Assembly: GCA_910584575.1 (NCBI GenBank)
Contig: CAJUBG010000001.1
Location: 70,496 to 134,495 of the forward strand
Direction: 5' to 3'
Length of the DNA stretch: 64,000 nucleotides
Source of the DNA: an uncultured Dorea sp.
Lineage (GTDB): Bacteria > Bacillota > Clostridia > Lachnospirales > Lachnospiraceae
The notes beneath the pieces were generated by a model. The model worked only from the letters and a program-made list of their open reading frames with translations. It was not told the origin of the DNA and searched no databases. A program made the position numbers and the translations under genes. Below, piece after piece: positions 26,631 through 36,800 of the stretch. How positions within the stretch are numbered: position 1 is the stretch's first letter; the number at the start of each line of letters is the position of its first letter.

Positions 26631-26675
26631 GGGGCTGTTGAGGTAAGCGAGAAATCAGCTTACCCCAGCAGCCCC
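26631..26675. terminator. Hairpin between convergent EAL and NUDIX genes
   Basis: GGGGCTG...CAGCCCC with inner GGTAAGC/GCTTACC. Stable, but with no clear T-run on either side, so a weak or factor-dependent terminator. Confidence 0.5.
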
Positions 26676-26677
26676 TC

Positions 26678-27157
26678 TTAACAACACTCTATCTCCTTTC
26701 CGTCAAGCGCCGCCGAAATCAGCCTGTCATGACCGTCATATACCAGCTTCAGAGAAAAAAAGCCCCGCTTTTCCTCCAACAGTCTGAAAAAAATCTTATC
26801 CCCCTCCCAGATATTCAATTCCTGGACCTTCTCAATATCCACCCACTCTAATTCTCCCTCATTACAGGGAATCGGCTCTCCTTCAAATCCATCTGCTGTA
26901 AACAGCGACATATACTCCGTAACCCCGTTTCCTGATATAAAGGTCACAATTCCCCGATACTGGTAAGAGGTCAGTGTATACCCTGTCTCCTCCTTCACCT
27001 CGCGCAGCAGACATTCTTCAGGGCTTTCATCCTCCTCGAAATGTCCTCCAACCCCAATCCATTTGTCCCTGTTCACATCATTCTCCTTCACAGTCCTGTG
27101 CAGCATCAGATATTGATTACAATGCTCAATATAGCACAGCGTACTCATCTTTGCCAT
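26678..27157 (-). CDS. NUDIX hydrolase
   Basis: 159 residues. Nudix box GHFEEDESPEECLLREVKEE (start of the GX5EX7REUXEEXGU motif, continuing TGY) lies near residues 38-60. The fold removes a nucleoside or other diphosphate; MutT-like 8-oxo-dGTP hydrolysis is the usual guess but not shown. Good Shine-Dalgarno (GGGAGGTAGAAGA) before the ATG. Convergent with the EAL gene, divergent from the pseudouridine synthase gene. Confidence 0.92.
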   Translation of the reverse strand: MAKMSTLCYIEHCNQYLMLHRTVKENDVNRDKWIGVGGHFEEDESPEECLLREVKEETGYTLTSYQYRGIVTFISGNGVTEYMSLFTADGFEGEPIPCNEGELEWVDIEKVQELNIWEGDKIFFRLLEEKRGFFSLKLVYDGHDRLISAALDGKEIECC

Positions 27158-27332
27158 TCTTCTACCTCCCCTTTTTGTGTTCCATTTATCATATCACCCT
27201 CCATGTCATTTTACAATTTCTTTTCACGTCCAGCATCATTTTTCCTCAAAATATGCTATACTGGGAGAAATCTATTTTCGAACAAAGCACGGTTATTTCA
27301 TACTAACCAGAGGCTCTATAAGGAGAACTACC

Positions 27333-28229
27333 ATGAACCGAGTGATTGAATATATCATAGATTCTGCAAGCGACGGCCTGCGGGTAGAGCAATACTTAAG
27401 GCGCCGCGGCTATTCCGCCCAAAACCTGGCAGAGATTAAGCGTATGCCTCAAAGCATTCTTGTAAACAACATCCATTACTATATGCGTCAGCCTCTTACG
27501 GAGGGCGACCACCTCATGGTTCGTATCTGTGAGACAAAATCATCAGAGAAGATTCCGCCTGTCAAGCTCTCTCTCAATATTGTGTACGAGGATGAGGACC
27601 TCATTGTGATTAATAAACCTGCCGGTATGCCTATCCATCCGTCCCTGAACCACTACACCAATTCTATGGCAAATGCACTTGCCTGGTATTATCATGAGCA
27701 GGGAAAACCCTTCATCTTCCGGTGCTGCAACCGTCTGGACCGCGATACCTCCGGCCTTACCGTTGTGGCAAAGCATCTGGTCAGCGCAAATATCCTCTCA
27801 GACATGGTGCGCAGGCATAAGATACACCGAGAATACCTGGCCATCACACGAGGCTTGGTCACTCCAAAGTCCGGCACCATTGACGCGCCTCTTGGGCGAA
27901 GGCCGGGCACCATCATTGAACGGACAGTGGACTTTGAACACGGCGAGACGGCAATCACCCATTACAGGGTTGTGGACGAAAAGAACGGGCACAGCCTGGT
28001 TTCCCTTTGTCTGGAAACCGGCCGTACCCATCAGATTAGAATACATATGAAATATCTGGGTTTTCCTCTAATCGGAGATTATCTGTATAATCCGGATATG
28101 GAACATATAACAAGACAGGCATTGCACTCCCACAGGCTTATATTTGCCCATCCTATTACAGGAGAAAGCCTGGAATTCCATGCGCCTCTGCCGCAGGATA
28201 TGCAGTCTGTACTGGAAATCAACAAATAA
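27333..28229 (+). CDS. RluA family RNA pseudouridine synthase
   Basis: Isomerises uridine to pseudouridine in rRNA or tRNA. 298 residues. An N-terminal S4-like part (residues 1-75) is followed by the catalytic domain with VINKPAGMPIHPS near 93, the catalytic Asp in RLDRDTSG near 134, and the ETGRTHQIRIHMKYLG block near 229. The ATG at 27333 follows AAGGAGA. The stop overlaps the convergent 28219 gene by 11 bp. Confidence 0.94.
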   Translation: MNRVIEYIIDSASDGLRVEQYLRRRGYSAQNLAEIKRMPQSILVNNIHYYMRQPLTEGDHLMVRICETKSSEKIPPVKLSLNIVYEDEDLIVINKPAGMPIHPSLNHYTNSMANALAWYYHEQGKPFIFRCCNRLDRDTSGLTVVAKHLVSANILSDMVRRHKIHREYLAITRGLVTPKSGTIDAPLGRRPGTIIERTVDFEHGETAITHYRVVDEKNGHSLVSLCLETGRTHQIRIHMKYLGFPLIGDYLYNPDMEHITRQALHSHRLIFAHPITGESLEFHAPLPQDMQSVLEINK

Positions 28230-28554
28230 TCACACCAATTTCCCGAAAGACCGGATAAAGGTAGCTTGCCCCGAAGGTTCCCAGCTTCTTCGGTCCTGTT
28301 ACCACCCGTTCAAGCTCTAATGCTTTGTGAAACGCCATCATTACGCTGGCTCTGGTGATAGACTTATCCTTTCGGCTGACAAACATCTCATTTCCTTTTA
28401 TAATATAGAAAAACTCCAACTTCTTTGCCGTTTGAAACGGATACCTCTGAAACATAACCAGGGTATCCCAGAGCAGATCATCAGGCGATGGTGCATCCGT
28501 GTCCTTTAATTGGTTTTGCAAAATTTTAACTGCCTGTCTCTGCTCTTTCGTCAT
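28219..28554 (-). CDS. Hypothetical protein, 111 aa
   Basis: Not recognised. Soluble, mixed helix and strand, starting MTKEQRQAVKILQNQL, with a KKLEFFYIIKGNEMFVSRK strand pair and a VMMAFHKALEL helix, which resembles a small winged or DNA-binding fold but without a clear motif. The ATG at 28554 has AAAAGGA upstream. Its 3' end overlaps rluA-like coding sequence by 11 bp in convergent orientation. Confidence 0.7.
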   Translation of the reverse strand: MTKEQRQAVKILQNQLKDTDAPSPDDLLWDTLVMFQRYPFQTAKKLEFFYIIKGNEMFVSRKDKSITRASVMMAFHKALELERVVTGPKKLGTFGASYLYPVFREIGVIIC

Positions 28555-28746
28555 AATTATATCCTTTTCCTTGATTTTTATCCTTTGAATGTTCCAATTC
28601 ACATCATAGCATATCTGAAGAAACCTTTCAATCCAGAACTATTCTAAAAGTTCCTTTTCACTTTGCATTTTTATTATAATAATAATATTTTTGCTAAATA
28701 TTGTGGGATATGTCAAGTATTTTTGTGGTATTGACTGAATTTTGTA

Positions 28747-28775
28747 TTGAATTTTGCGTGACATCGTGAGATAAT
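28747..28775 (+). promoter_or_regulatory. Promoter of the YheO-like regulator
   Basis: TTGAAT (28747-28752), 17 bp, GATAAT (28770-28775), about 50 bp before the start. Confidence 0.55.
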
Positions 28776-28827
28776 TAAATTGATAAGAAACTTTTAATTT
28801 AGCAACAGATTGAAACGGAGTAATACT

Positions 28828-29529
28828 ATGGGATTTAACAGCCTTCAGCAATACGTCACTATTGTTGAATTTCTTGGAAAGACTCTCGGTCCGGATTATG
28901 AGATTGTGCTACAGGATCTAAATCCGGAGCATCAAGCTATTGTCGCAATCGTCAACGGTCATATCAGCGGACGTCGGGTAGGCGGCCCTCTGACCGATGC
29001 CTCACTTCAAATGCTTTCATCCAGGGCTTATGAGTCGAATGATTTTTTATGTAATTACAGAGGCATTGCCGGAAACGGACGTGTCCTGCGCTCATCTACA
29101 CTGTTTATCAAGAACGATGACGGCGATCCGATTGGATTTTTATGCATTAATTTTGATGACAGCCGATTTGCGGAATTAAACAACAAACTGCTTAATACTA
29201 TACATCCCGATTTTTTCCTTGCACAGCACGGTCCGGTTGAGCACTTTGACAGCCCTGAGCCGCCAAAGAACACTTTTTCTTCTTCGGATTCGACCACAGA
29301 AAGCTTTTCTATGGACATTTCTTCGCTGATGCAGAAGATGTTTGACGATGCCACGCTGTCGCTTACCACGCCCATTGACCGTCTGAACCAGCATGAGCGC
29401 AAGGAGATTATTGAACGATTGCAGGAACAGGGATTGTTCCAGCTAAAAGGTGCGATTTCCTTTGTCGCAAAGAAGTTTTCCTGCTCTACTGCGACCATCT
29501 ATCGCTATCTGAGCGAAATCAGCGATTAG
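28828..29529 (+). CDS. YheO-like PAS/HTH transcriptional regulator
   Basis: About 233 residues. An N-terminal YheO-type PAS domain (DYEIVLQDL near 22-30, then GHISGRRVGGPLT and NYRG) and a C-terminal helix-turn-helix (QLKGAISFVAKKFSCSTATIYRYLSEI). YheO family members sense a small molecule and control nearby or metabolic genes. Start at 28828 (GGAG about eight bases upstream). Followed by a hairpin at 29541-29579. Its target is not obvious here; the next genes have their own promoter. Confidence 0.88.
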   Translation: MGFNSLQQYVTIVEFLGKTLGPDYEIVLQDLNPEHQAIVAIVNGHISGRRVGGPLTDASLQMLSSRAYESNDFLCNYRGIAGNGRVLRSSTLFIKNDDGDPIGFLCINFDDSRFAELNNKLLNTIHPDFFLAQHGPVEHFDSPEPPKNTFSSSDSTTESFSMDISSLMQKMFDDATLSLTTPIDRLNQHERKEIIERLQEQGLFQLKGAISFVAKKFSCSTATIYRYLSEISD

Positions 29530-29540
29530 GCAGAAGCAAT

Positions 29541-29579
29541 AATAACCACCAGCCTGGCATTTCCGGACTGATGGTTATT
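29541..29579 (+). terminator. Hairpin after the YheO-like gene
   Basis: AATAACCA-CAG paired with CTG-TGGTTATT, 12 bp past the stop. The T-run is poor. Confidence 0.45.
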
Positions 29580-29632
29580 GTATCCTTAGATACAAATCTT
29601 CTCTGCACATCAGATTATACTCTTTACATGTC

Positions 29633-29662
29633 TTGCAAACTCCTCAGATAAAATGTTAAAAT
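29633..29662 (+). promoter_or_regulatory. Promoter of the LytTR/GHKL two-component operon
   Basis: TTGCAA (29633-29638), 18 bp, TAAAAT (29657-29662), 35 bp before the regulator ATG. Confidence 0.55.
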
Positions 29663-29696
29663 ACTCTGGCAGGCTTAAATATACGGAGGTGACGCT

Positions 29697-30416
29697 ATGT
29701 TACATATAGCCATTTGCGATGACGATAAAGCAGCCGTCCAAAACCATAAGAGAATTACAGAAATTTGTCTAAAGCAATGCCAAAGCGCCGGAAAAATAAA
29801 TGTGTATACTGCCAGCGGCCAACTGCTTTGTGATATTACCGAGGACCATTTTTACTTTGACTTGATTTTGCTTGATATAGAAATGCCGAAAAATACAGGC
29901 ATGGAGATTGCAGAGAAAATCAAGCCCTATCTGCCCAATGTGAAAATTATCTTTATCACTTCGCATATCGAATATGCCATAGACGCTTTTGAATTGTCTA
30001 TTTTCCGCTATGTGCCAAAAGATGATATAGACAAACGGCTTCCCGCCGCCATACAGGACGCGGTTAAATTGCTGGAATTAGAAGACGGGAAAACCTATAC
30101 CATACAGACAAGCAGCCGCCTTGAAAGAATTCCTTACAAAGATATTTACTATATTGAACGGGATGGGAAAAACGCCAGCATTACCTCTGCCAATAAAGTT
30201 TCCAGGGTGCGAAAAAGTATGCAGCAGGTTTATGAAGAATTGGATGCCGGCGAATTTATTTACATTGACCGAGGCTGTATTGTAAATATGATACACATTA
30301 TGCAGATTAAAAGCGGTATGGCGATACTAAAAAACGGAATGAGCCTCCCCATAAGCCGTTCCCATCTACAAGAGGTCAAAGAGCAGATTAACAATTATTG
30401 GGGGACACATATATGA
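29697..30416 (+). CDS. LytTR-type response regulator
   Basis: 239 residues. Receiver domain (1-120) with the acidic pair DDD near residue 8-10, phosphoacceptor Asp in LILLDIEMP near 61 and Lys in YVPKDD near 109. LytTR DNA-binding domain (about 135-235) with IYYIERDGKNASI and FIYIDRGCIVNMIHI. AGGAGGTGACGCT-like site precedes the ATG. Its stop overlaps the next kinase start as ATGA, so the two are translationally coupled, as in agr-type pairs. Confidence 0.93.
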   Translation: MLHIAICDDDKAAVQNHKRITEICLKQCQSAGKINVYTASGQLLCDITEDHFYFDLILLDIEMPKNTGMEIAEKIKPYLPNVKIIFITSHIEYAIDAFELSIFRYVPKDDIDKRLPAAIQDAVKLLELEDGKTYTIQTSSRLERIPYKDIYYIERDGKNASITSANKVSRVRKSMQQVYEELDAGEFIYIDRGCIVNMIHIMQIKSGMAILKNGMSLPISRSHLQEVKEQINNYWGTHI

Positions 30417-31708
30417 CAGACCCATTTATCTTATTTTCAAATATTGCCGCCGGAGGCGTGCGTATTTTCGTATGCCAATTTCTGATTTTCCGGCTGCTGT
30501 CCGCTAAGAAGCCGAATCAGAAACAAATTGCCGCGGCCTTCGCCGGCATGGGTGTTATTACTGTTATACTCTTTGTATTAGGACTTTCAGATTTCTACCG
30601 TATAATATTAGAAGTTGTCTGGATTGCTGTCTGCGCAGCCCGCTTCCAGGGCGCGGCAGCCAGAATGAGCCTGTTTGTGGGGATTTTCTATGAAATCGCA
30701 ATCTCTTTCTGGCAATTCCTTGCCGCTGCATGGACAGGCGTATTATTTCATTCCCCAACATTTCTTGATTATAACACGGGATACGGTCAAATCGCCGTCT
30801 GGCTGCTTCACATTCTGTTGATTGCTGCCGCGCTTTATCTTTGGAAGCATCCTGATATGGACGGAAAAGATGGCTTTCATTTTGCATCGGTAATTGTCGT
30901 GGCAGGCTTCCTTGCAATTATCACCTTGTCGCAACAGTCGATTCTCCTGATTGCAGACGATACGCTGGATATGTGGACGATTCTATCCGTTGTCCTGATG
31001 ATGTCTGTTCTCATATTCAATATGAACCGGCAATATGAAATAGAAAAGGAGTTCGCACAGGTAAAATCCCAACAGGCAGAGCTTCTGGAGTGTAACTATA
31101 CCACCCTGAATCATGCTTACTCCATCAATGCCCGGCTATTCCATGACTTTCATAATCATATCGGTGTACTCAGGCACCTTCTTGCTCACAACAAACTTGA
31201 GGAGGCAATACAATATCTGGATGGGCTGCAAGCCCCTGTTAAGGAGATGGCTCATACCATATGGACAGGCGACGAAACGGTAGATTATCTCATTAACAGC
31301 AATGCAAAGGCAGCCAAAGACAGCGGTATAAAATATCAGGCCCAGGTTGAATTTCCCCGCCGCACAAATCTTAGAAGCGCTGATTTGTGCGCGATATTGG
31401 GAAACCTTTTAGATAATGCTTTAGAGGCAGCAAGACAGACGCCCGAAGATAAGCGGTTTGTCCGGCTTACAATCCGCCGCATCAACCAAATGTTAATCAT
31501 AAAGGTTGAGAACAGCTTTTCCGCCTTGCCTGTCAAGGAGGATGGCGAGCTTAAAACTTCAAAAGAAGGAAACGGATTACATGGATGGGGCTTAAAAAGC
31601 GCCCAGACTGCCGCCGAAAAATATGACGGTACGGTGCAGACTTCTTATACCGGCAGCACGTTTCGGGCCGTTGCCACTTTATCCTATCAGGGCGTATCTA
31701 TCGAATAG
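30413..31708 (+). CDS. GHKL-domain sensor histidine kinase
   Basis: About 431 residues. Six or so membrane segments in the first 200 residues, then a histidine box ARLFHDFHNHIGVL, N-box LGNLLDNALEAA and G-box GLHGWGLKSA. This is the AgrC-like architecture that often detects small peptides. The ATG at 30413 overlaps the regulator stop by four bases. It is followed by a small membrane protein and an ABC exporter, which are likely controlled by the pair. Confidence 0.92.
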   Translation: MTDPFILFSNIAAGGVRIFVCQFLIFRLLSAKKPNQKQIAAAFAGMGVITVILFVLGLSDFYRIILEVVWIAVCAARFQGAAARMSLFVGIFYEIAISFWQFLAAAWTGVLFHSPTFLDYNTGYGQIAVWLLHILLIAAALYLWKHPDMDGKDGFHFASVIVVAGFLAIITLSQQSILLIADDTLDMWTILSVVLMMSVLIFNMNRQYEIEKEFAQVKSQQAELLECNYTTLNHAYSINARLFHDFHNHIGVLRHLLAHNKLEEAIQYLDGLQAPVKEMAHTIWTGDETVDYLINSNAKAAKDSGIKYQAQVEFPRRTNLRSADLCAILGNLLDNALEAARQTPEDKRFVRLTIRRINQMLIIKVENSFSALPVKEDGELKTSKEGNGLHGWGLKSAQTAAEKYDGTVQTSYTGSTFRAVATLSYQGVSIE

Positions 31709-31724
31709 TGGTCAAAAACCTGCC

Positions 31725-31746
31725 ATTCGCGGACACTTTCGCACAA
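31725..31746 (+). promoter_or_regulatory. Direct repeat, candidate response-regulator site
   Basis: ATTCGCGGAC (31725-31734) and TTTCGCACAA (31737-31746) form a 12-bp-period direct repeat upstream of the small membrane protein gene. LytTR regulators bind such paired direct repeats. The following AAACTCCT also occurs at the promoter of the regulator gene. Confidence 0.4.
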
Positions 31747-31811
31747 ACTCCTTTTTTGGGTTATGATATAGACACAATAAATCAGGAAACAAATTTAAGG
31801 AGGTATTGATT

Positions 31812-31988
31812 ATGCGTCATGTATATATTCGAGGGATTATGGGTTTGATTTGGTTAGCAGCAGCGATTGTAAGCGGGATGTCCGGCAACCCTTCGATGGC
31901 TGTCTTATATGTTATTTTAGGCGGAGTATTCCTGTATTCTGCCTATGAAACCTGGAAAAAGGATAAAGACAGCAAAGGAGGTAAGTAA
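31812..31988 (+). CDS. Small two-helix membrane protein, 58 aa
   Basis: Starts at the ATG with AGGAGG eight bases upstream (an in-frame TTG two codons earlier is too close to it). Residues 8-24 and 32-48 are hydrophobic (IMGLIWLAAAIVSGM and AVLYVILGGVFLYSAY), followed by a lysine/aspartate-rich tail KKDKDSKGGK. There is no double-glycine leader, so it is probably not a secreted bacteriocin; an accessory or regulator of the ABC exporter is more likely. The stop is one base from the next ATG. Confidence 0.75.
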   Translation: MRHVYIRGIMGLIWLAAAIVSGMSGNPSMAVLYVILGGVFLYSAYETWKKDKDSKGGK

Positions 31989-31989
31989 A

Positions 31990-32697
31990 ATGGGCGGCTC
32001 TCTTTTAACCATCAAAAACCTGAGCGCATGGTATGACAATAAGAAAACCGTACTGGCCGACTTTTCTTTAGAATTGGCCGAGCATGAAGCGGTAGGGCTG
32101 ATTGGGCTTAACGGCGCCGGAAAAACAACATTTCTGAAAGTGCTGTCCGGCATGTTGTCCTCCTTTTGTTCCGAGGATATCTTGTTTTATGGCCGACAGC
32201 TCAATCTGCGGGAAAAGGATTTCAAATTCTGCCGCTACACTGTGTTTGCTGAGGACAATTCCTTTCAGTATTTCACGTTCTGGGAATATCTGTCCTATGT
32301 TTTTTCTGCTTACAGGAAGGGATTGCCAGATGTATCAGAATTGATAGGGGGCTTTCATTTTGAAGATTACACGGAGGTTCTTCTAAAGGATCTTTCAACC
32401 GGCAACCGTAAAAAGGTATTTTTGATTACTGCCTTTGCATTAAAGCCAAAGCTTTTACTTCTTGACGAACCGGTCAATGGACTGGATTTTCAAAGCACTG
32501 AATATTTATACCAACAGATTGCCGGCTATAAGGAGTATGGGACGGTTCTGTTTTCTTCCCATATCTTAGAAAGTATCACGCTGACCTCTGACCGGATATT
32601 CGTTCTGGAGGACGGAAAAATCCGGCAGACATTTGAACAGGGGCAAATAAATGCCGCGGATATTAGGGAGGCCCTGCGCTATGAAAATGACATTTAA
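31990..32697 (+). CDS. ABC transporter ATP-binding protein
   Basis: About 235 residues. Walker A GLNGAGKTT near residue 40, signature LSTGNRKKV near 136 (instead of LSGGQ), Walker B LLLLDEP near 155 and H-loop SSH near 187. The LSTG-type signature is typical of ABC-2 exporters of peptides or lantibiotics. ATG at 31990 follows AAAGGAGG and overlaps the preceding gene's end. Its end overlaps the permease start by 17 bp. Works with the 32681 permease. Confidence 0.93.
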   Translation: MGGSLLTIKNLSAWYDNKKTVLADFSLELAEHEAVGLIGLNGAGKTTFLKVLSGMLSSFCSEDILFYGRQLNLREKDFKFCRYTVFAEDNSFQYFTFWEYLSYVFSAYRKGLPDVSELIGGFHFEDYTEVLLKDLSTGNRKKVFLITAFALKPKLLLLDEPVNGLDFQSTEYLYQQIAGYKEYGTVLFSSHILESITLTSDRIFVLEDGKIRQTFEQGQINAADIREALRYENDI

Positions 32698-33814
32698 GGC
32701 TTTTGCCAAAAAGCTGTTCGGAGTAAACCTTGAGAGGTTAAAGCGAACCTTTTTCATCTATCTGATTGTATTTTGGGGATTATATATTGCTGATTTTCGG
32801 ATAGAGATTGCACCGGTTATTCTGTATCTGATGGCGGTCTCCTTTACCGCCGGCGTGATGCGGCAGGCTCTTTCTTCGCCGGACAATGCCGCTTATGTAC
32901 GGCATATGCTTATGCTTCCTTTTGATTGCCGGCAATTCGTCCTTCCCTATATTGCCGCTTTAGGCGCCTATACGCTTTTGACGAAGACAGCGGCCCTTCT
33001 TATGTTACTGCTTGCCGTATCAGACCAGGCCCCCGCCGCAATCCTTGGGAGTATTCTATGCTCGGTAAATGCAGTCCTTATGGCGGCTGCTATATATTCC
33101 TTTAGAAAATATTGGTATGCAGGCGGATTTTGGGCAGCAAGCCTTATTGCAGCCATTCTGTTTTTGGGAAACAGCCCCATGTTTTTGCCGCTTCTCATCG
33201 TCAACGGCGTACTTGCAGCCATGGTTTTACAGAGAGCAGACGGTTATTCGTTCTGTCCGTCTGACGCAGGAAACAGCCGCGCAGTAAAGAGGCGTAAACG
33301 ACATTCTGTATGGAGATACCTTCTCCGGTATTTGCTTTCCCATAAGAACTATCTGTTAAATACGGTTGTCATGTGGGGCGCAGCCTGTGTATTACCCGTT
33401 TTTTTCAAGCAGATGGAAAGCCAGTTCATGGTTCCCATTGGCTTTGCTATTCTGTCCATGAATACACCTGTCTGTATCCTGCTGTCCTGCGACCCGTCCT
33501 TCGAGCAGGCAGTCCGCTTTCTGCCAGACCAAAAAAGAGCCTTCTGCATCCCTTACTGTTTATTCATCTTTGCATGTAACATGACTGCAAATATGATTTT
33601 CCTTTTCAGTTTGCAGATGCACAATGGCAATGTGACTGTCTTTATGACTGCCGCCGCCCTTTTCTTCGCTCTGCTAAGCGCGGTCTGCTCTGTCCTGCTG
33701 GAATGGTTTTATCCCATCAGAGATTGGAAAATCGAAAGCGACCTGTGGCATCATCCGCGGAAATATATCTTTCCGGCGATTATGCTTTTACTTGCAGGGC
33801 TGCTTTTTGCCTGA
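32681..33814 (+). CDS. ABC-2 type permease of the exporter
   Basis: About 377 residues with around ten hydrophobic segments and a basic loop (KRRKRHSVWRYLLRY) in the middle. No enzyme motif. Its start overlaps the ATPase gene, which shows they are made together. Low similarity to well-known permeases, so the cargo is unknown; self-immunity or peptide export under agr-like control is an inference. Ended by the terminator at 33840-33875. Confidence 0.85.
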   Translation: MKMTFKAFAKKLFGVNLERLKRTFFIYLIVFWGLYIADFRIEIAPVILYLMAVSFTAGVMRQALSSPDNAAYVRHMLMLPFDCRQFVLPYIAALGAYTLLTKTAALLMLLLAVSDQAPAAILGSILCSVNAVLMAAAIYSFRKYWYAGGFWAASLIAAILFLGNSPMFLPLLIVNGVLAAMVLQRADGYSFCPSDAGNSRAVKRRKRHSVWRYLLRYLLSHKNYLLNTVVMWGAACVLPVFFKQMESQFMVPIGFAILSMNTPVCILLSCDPSFEQAVRFLPDQKRAFCIPYCLFIFACNMTANMIFLFSLQMHNGNVTVFMTAAALFFALLSAVCSVLLEWFYPIRDWKIESDLWHHPRKYIFPAIMLLLAGLLFA

Positions 33815-33839
33815 ACAAAAATATCCCTTACAACAAGCA

Positions 33840-33875
33840 GACGGCAAGAGAAAATCTTCTCCTGCCGTCCTTTTA
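33840..33875 (+). terminator. Terminator of the ABC exporter operon
   Basis: GACGGCA-A-GAGAA, AATC, TTCTC-C-TGCCGTC, then CTTTTA. Lies 26 bp past the permease stop. Confidence 0.85.
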
Positions 33876-33879
33876 TCCG

Positions 33880-36800
33880 CTATGCCAGAATCTTCTCCAA
33901 TACTCCAAACAATAACCCTACGTCGATAGGCTTGGCAATATGTCCGTTCATTCCACTCTTAAGAGCCTCCTGTCGGTCCTCCTCAAAAGCATTGGCAGTC
34001 ATTGCAATAATCGGTATCTCTGAGAGCTCACGGTTGCTTAGCTTTCGGATTGCCCTCGCCGCCTCGTAACCGTTCATGTTCGGCATCTGAATATCCATAA
34101 GAATCAACTGATAATATCCACCACCCGCATTCTTAAGCATATCCAGGGCTTTTTGTCCGTCTTCGGCAATCTCCACAGTAAATCCTGCTTCCTCCAGGAT
34201 TACCTCTGCAATCTCCTGATTCAGTTCGTTATCCTCTGCCAGCAGGATACGTCCGGTACGGCATCTCACCTGGTCCTGTTCTTTGCTATCCTTACTCTCA
34301 TCCTTTGCATGGACAAGGGAATACAGACAACGCCTTAACTCCGATAAGAACATAGGCTTACCGCAGAATGCCATGACTCCTGCCTCTCTCGCTTCCTCCT
34401 CAACCTCTGCCCAGTCATAGGCAGTCATCAGAATAATGGATACATGCTCGCCCATCTCCTTGCGAATCCGCCGTGCCACCTCGATACCGTTCATATCCGG
34501 CAGCATCCAGTCAATGATATATACGCTGTATACGTCATTGCGCATAACCGACTGATGGGTACGCAGAACTGCCTCTTTTCCCGATAAGGTCCACTCGGCG
34601 CGCATCCCGATCTGTTCGAGCATATAGGACACGCTGTCACAACTGTCGAAGCTGTCGTCCACAACCAATGCCCGAAGCCCCTTTAATTCTGGGATATCCT
34701 GGGGCTCTTTTTCTTTTGAAGGCAGACGGAATGTGAACGACACTTTAACCTCTGTTCCTACATCCAGCTCACTCTTTACAGAAATAGAGCCGTTCATCAT
34801 ATCTACAATATTCCTGGTAATCGCCATTCCCAATCCGGTTCCCTGAATCCTGCTGATGGTAGAATTACGTTCTCTCTCAAAAGGCTCGAAAATATGCTCG
34901 ACAAACTCCTGGCTCATGCCAATTCCGTTGTCCTTAATGCTAAATTCATAATTCGCGCTGCCTTTAGGGGCTCCCGGCCTTTCCGTGATCCTCAGGCTGA
35001 TAATCCCTCCTGGGCCCGTATATTTTACCGCATTGCTCATCAAGTTCAAAAGCACCTGATTCAGCCGCAGCTTATCGCAAAAAATCTCCTCGTCAAATAC
35101 ATCCACTGTGTCAATGTACAGTTCCAACTGCTTCGCGTGGATATCTGCCTGAAGGATATTGCGCAGCCCGTGTAAAATCTCCGGCAGGCTGCATTTCTTT
35201 TCGTCCAGGCGGATCTTCCCGCTTTCAATCCGGCTCATATCCAGAACATCATTGATCAGGCTCAGCAAATGATTTCCGGAGGTCATAATCTTCTGCAAAT
35301 ATTCCTCCACCCGTTCCTTGTGGTCAATATGGGTAATCGCAAGAGCTGTAAAACCAACAATAGCGTTCATCGGAGTGCGGATATCATGGGACATGTTGGA
35401 CAAGAAAATACTCTTTGCCTTACTCGCCCGATTCGCCTGCATCAGCGCATCCTCCAAAAGATTCTTCTTCTCCATGGCCTCCCGAATCTCGCCATCCACA
35501 TTGCGGAAGCCCATGACAATCCCCTGGTTTTCATTCCACCCTCCGGTACGAACCACCTTCATCTGAAAATATTTTGTATTGCCGTTCCATGAGACACGGT
35601 GATTGACAAAATGAATACCCTTTTCTGCCAGTTTGCTTCTCAAATTCTCCCTTGATACCTCCTGCCGCATCATATCGCGGTCAGCCTCATAGACAAAGGC
35701 TTCTATGTAATTCTCCATGCTCTTTTCAAATGAAATCTCACCATGGAAAACAGAATCAAACATTTCCGTCTGATCCTTTGTACCTTGAAGCGGAATCCCC
35801 CTTCCTGTACTGAGATCAAAATAGCACACCCTGTTATAATCGATACTCAAAGCCTGGACTAACGCCTGGTTATGCTGGTCTTTCTTCTCCTCCTCCAGCT
35901 TCTGCTTCGTACAGTCCAGAAGAAAACGCTGGTAGAATTCCTCTCCATTCTCTTTCAAGAGCTTAATATTCCCCATCACATGCAGAAGCTTCCCGTCTTT
36001 ATGCTTCACACGGTATTCCACACTGGCGCTGTCTCCTATTCTCTTAAGCGATGTAATGCTCTCCCTAAGCTTTGGCTTATCCTCATCCAACACAGAATCC
36101 GCAACCATGCAAAATCCTGCATTCATCATCTCCTCCTGAGATTCATATCCCAAAATGTTAAGCGCCGCCCTGTTAATACTGGTGATACTTGAACCATCCA
36201 AAGTATGGCACAAAATCCCGCAATCCATGGTCGTAAACACCGTCTCCAGAGTGCGGTTCTTCTCTACGATCTCCTTCTCATAAGCGCGTTCCTGCGTCAC
36301 GTCGATTGCAACTCCTACCGTCCCCATCACGCTTCCATCCAAATCATACAAGGGTGACTTATATGTGGTAAGAAGCCGCGTGCCCTCTCCTGTCTTGATG
36401 GTTTCCTCAGAAATACAGGTCTGCCGCCTGCTCATGACTTCCCGTTCAGACTCGATACATGCCGGATCATCCGCCTCTACATCCCAAATATAGGCATGAC
36501 CGCGCCCCTCCACCTGTTCCTTTGTCTTATTCACAGTCCTGCAAAAGCTGTCGTTCACCTTCTCGTGGATTCCGTCCTTGTCCTTATACCATATAAGGTT
36601 GGGAACATTGTTGATCGTAGCCTCGAAAAACTGGCTGGTCTGCCAGTAATCCTTCTCCATCTTCTGCTCATGCTGTAACTTCTGAAAACGGAACTTCGCC
36701 TCCGCGTCCGACATGGGCATCACCCAGACGTCGCACACCTCTCCTAAACAATCTTCTATCGTCAATATCTGCTCTTTGCCCGCAAGCAGGATAAGGCGAG

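Noticed and set aside
26631..26675. Strong intrinsic terminator
   Set aside because: Only kept as a weak call, because the hairpin has no T-run on either strand.
31812..31988. Double-glycine bacteriocin precursor before the ABC exporter
   Set aside because: The small protein has two membrane helices and a charged tail but no GG leader, and the exporter lacks a peptidase domain.
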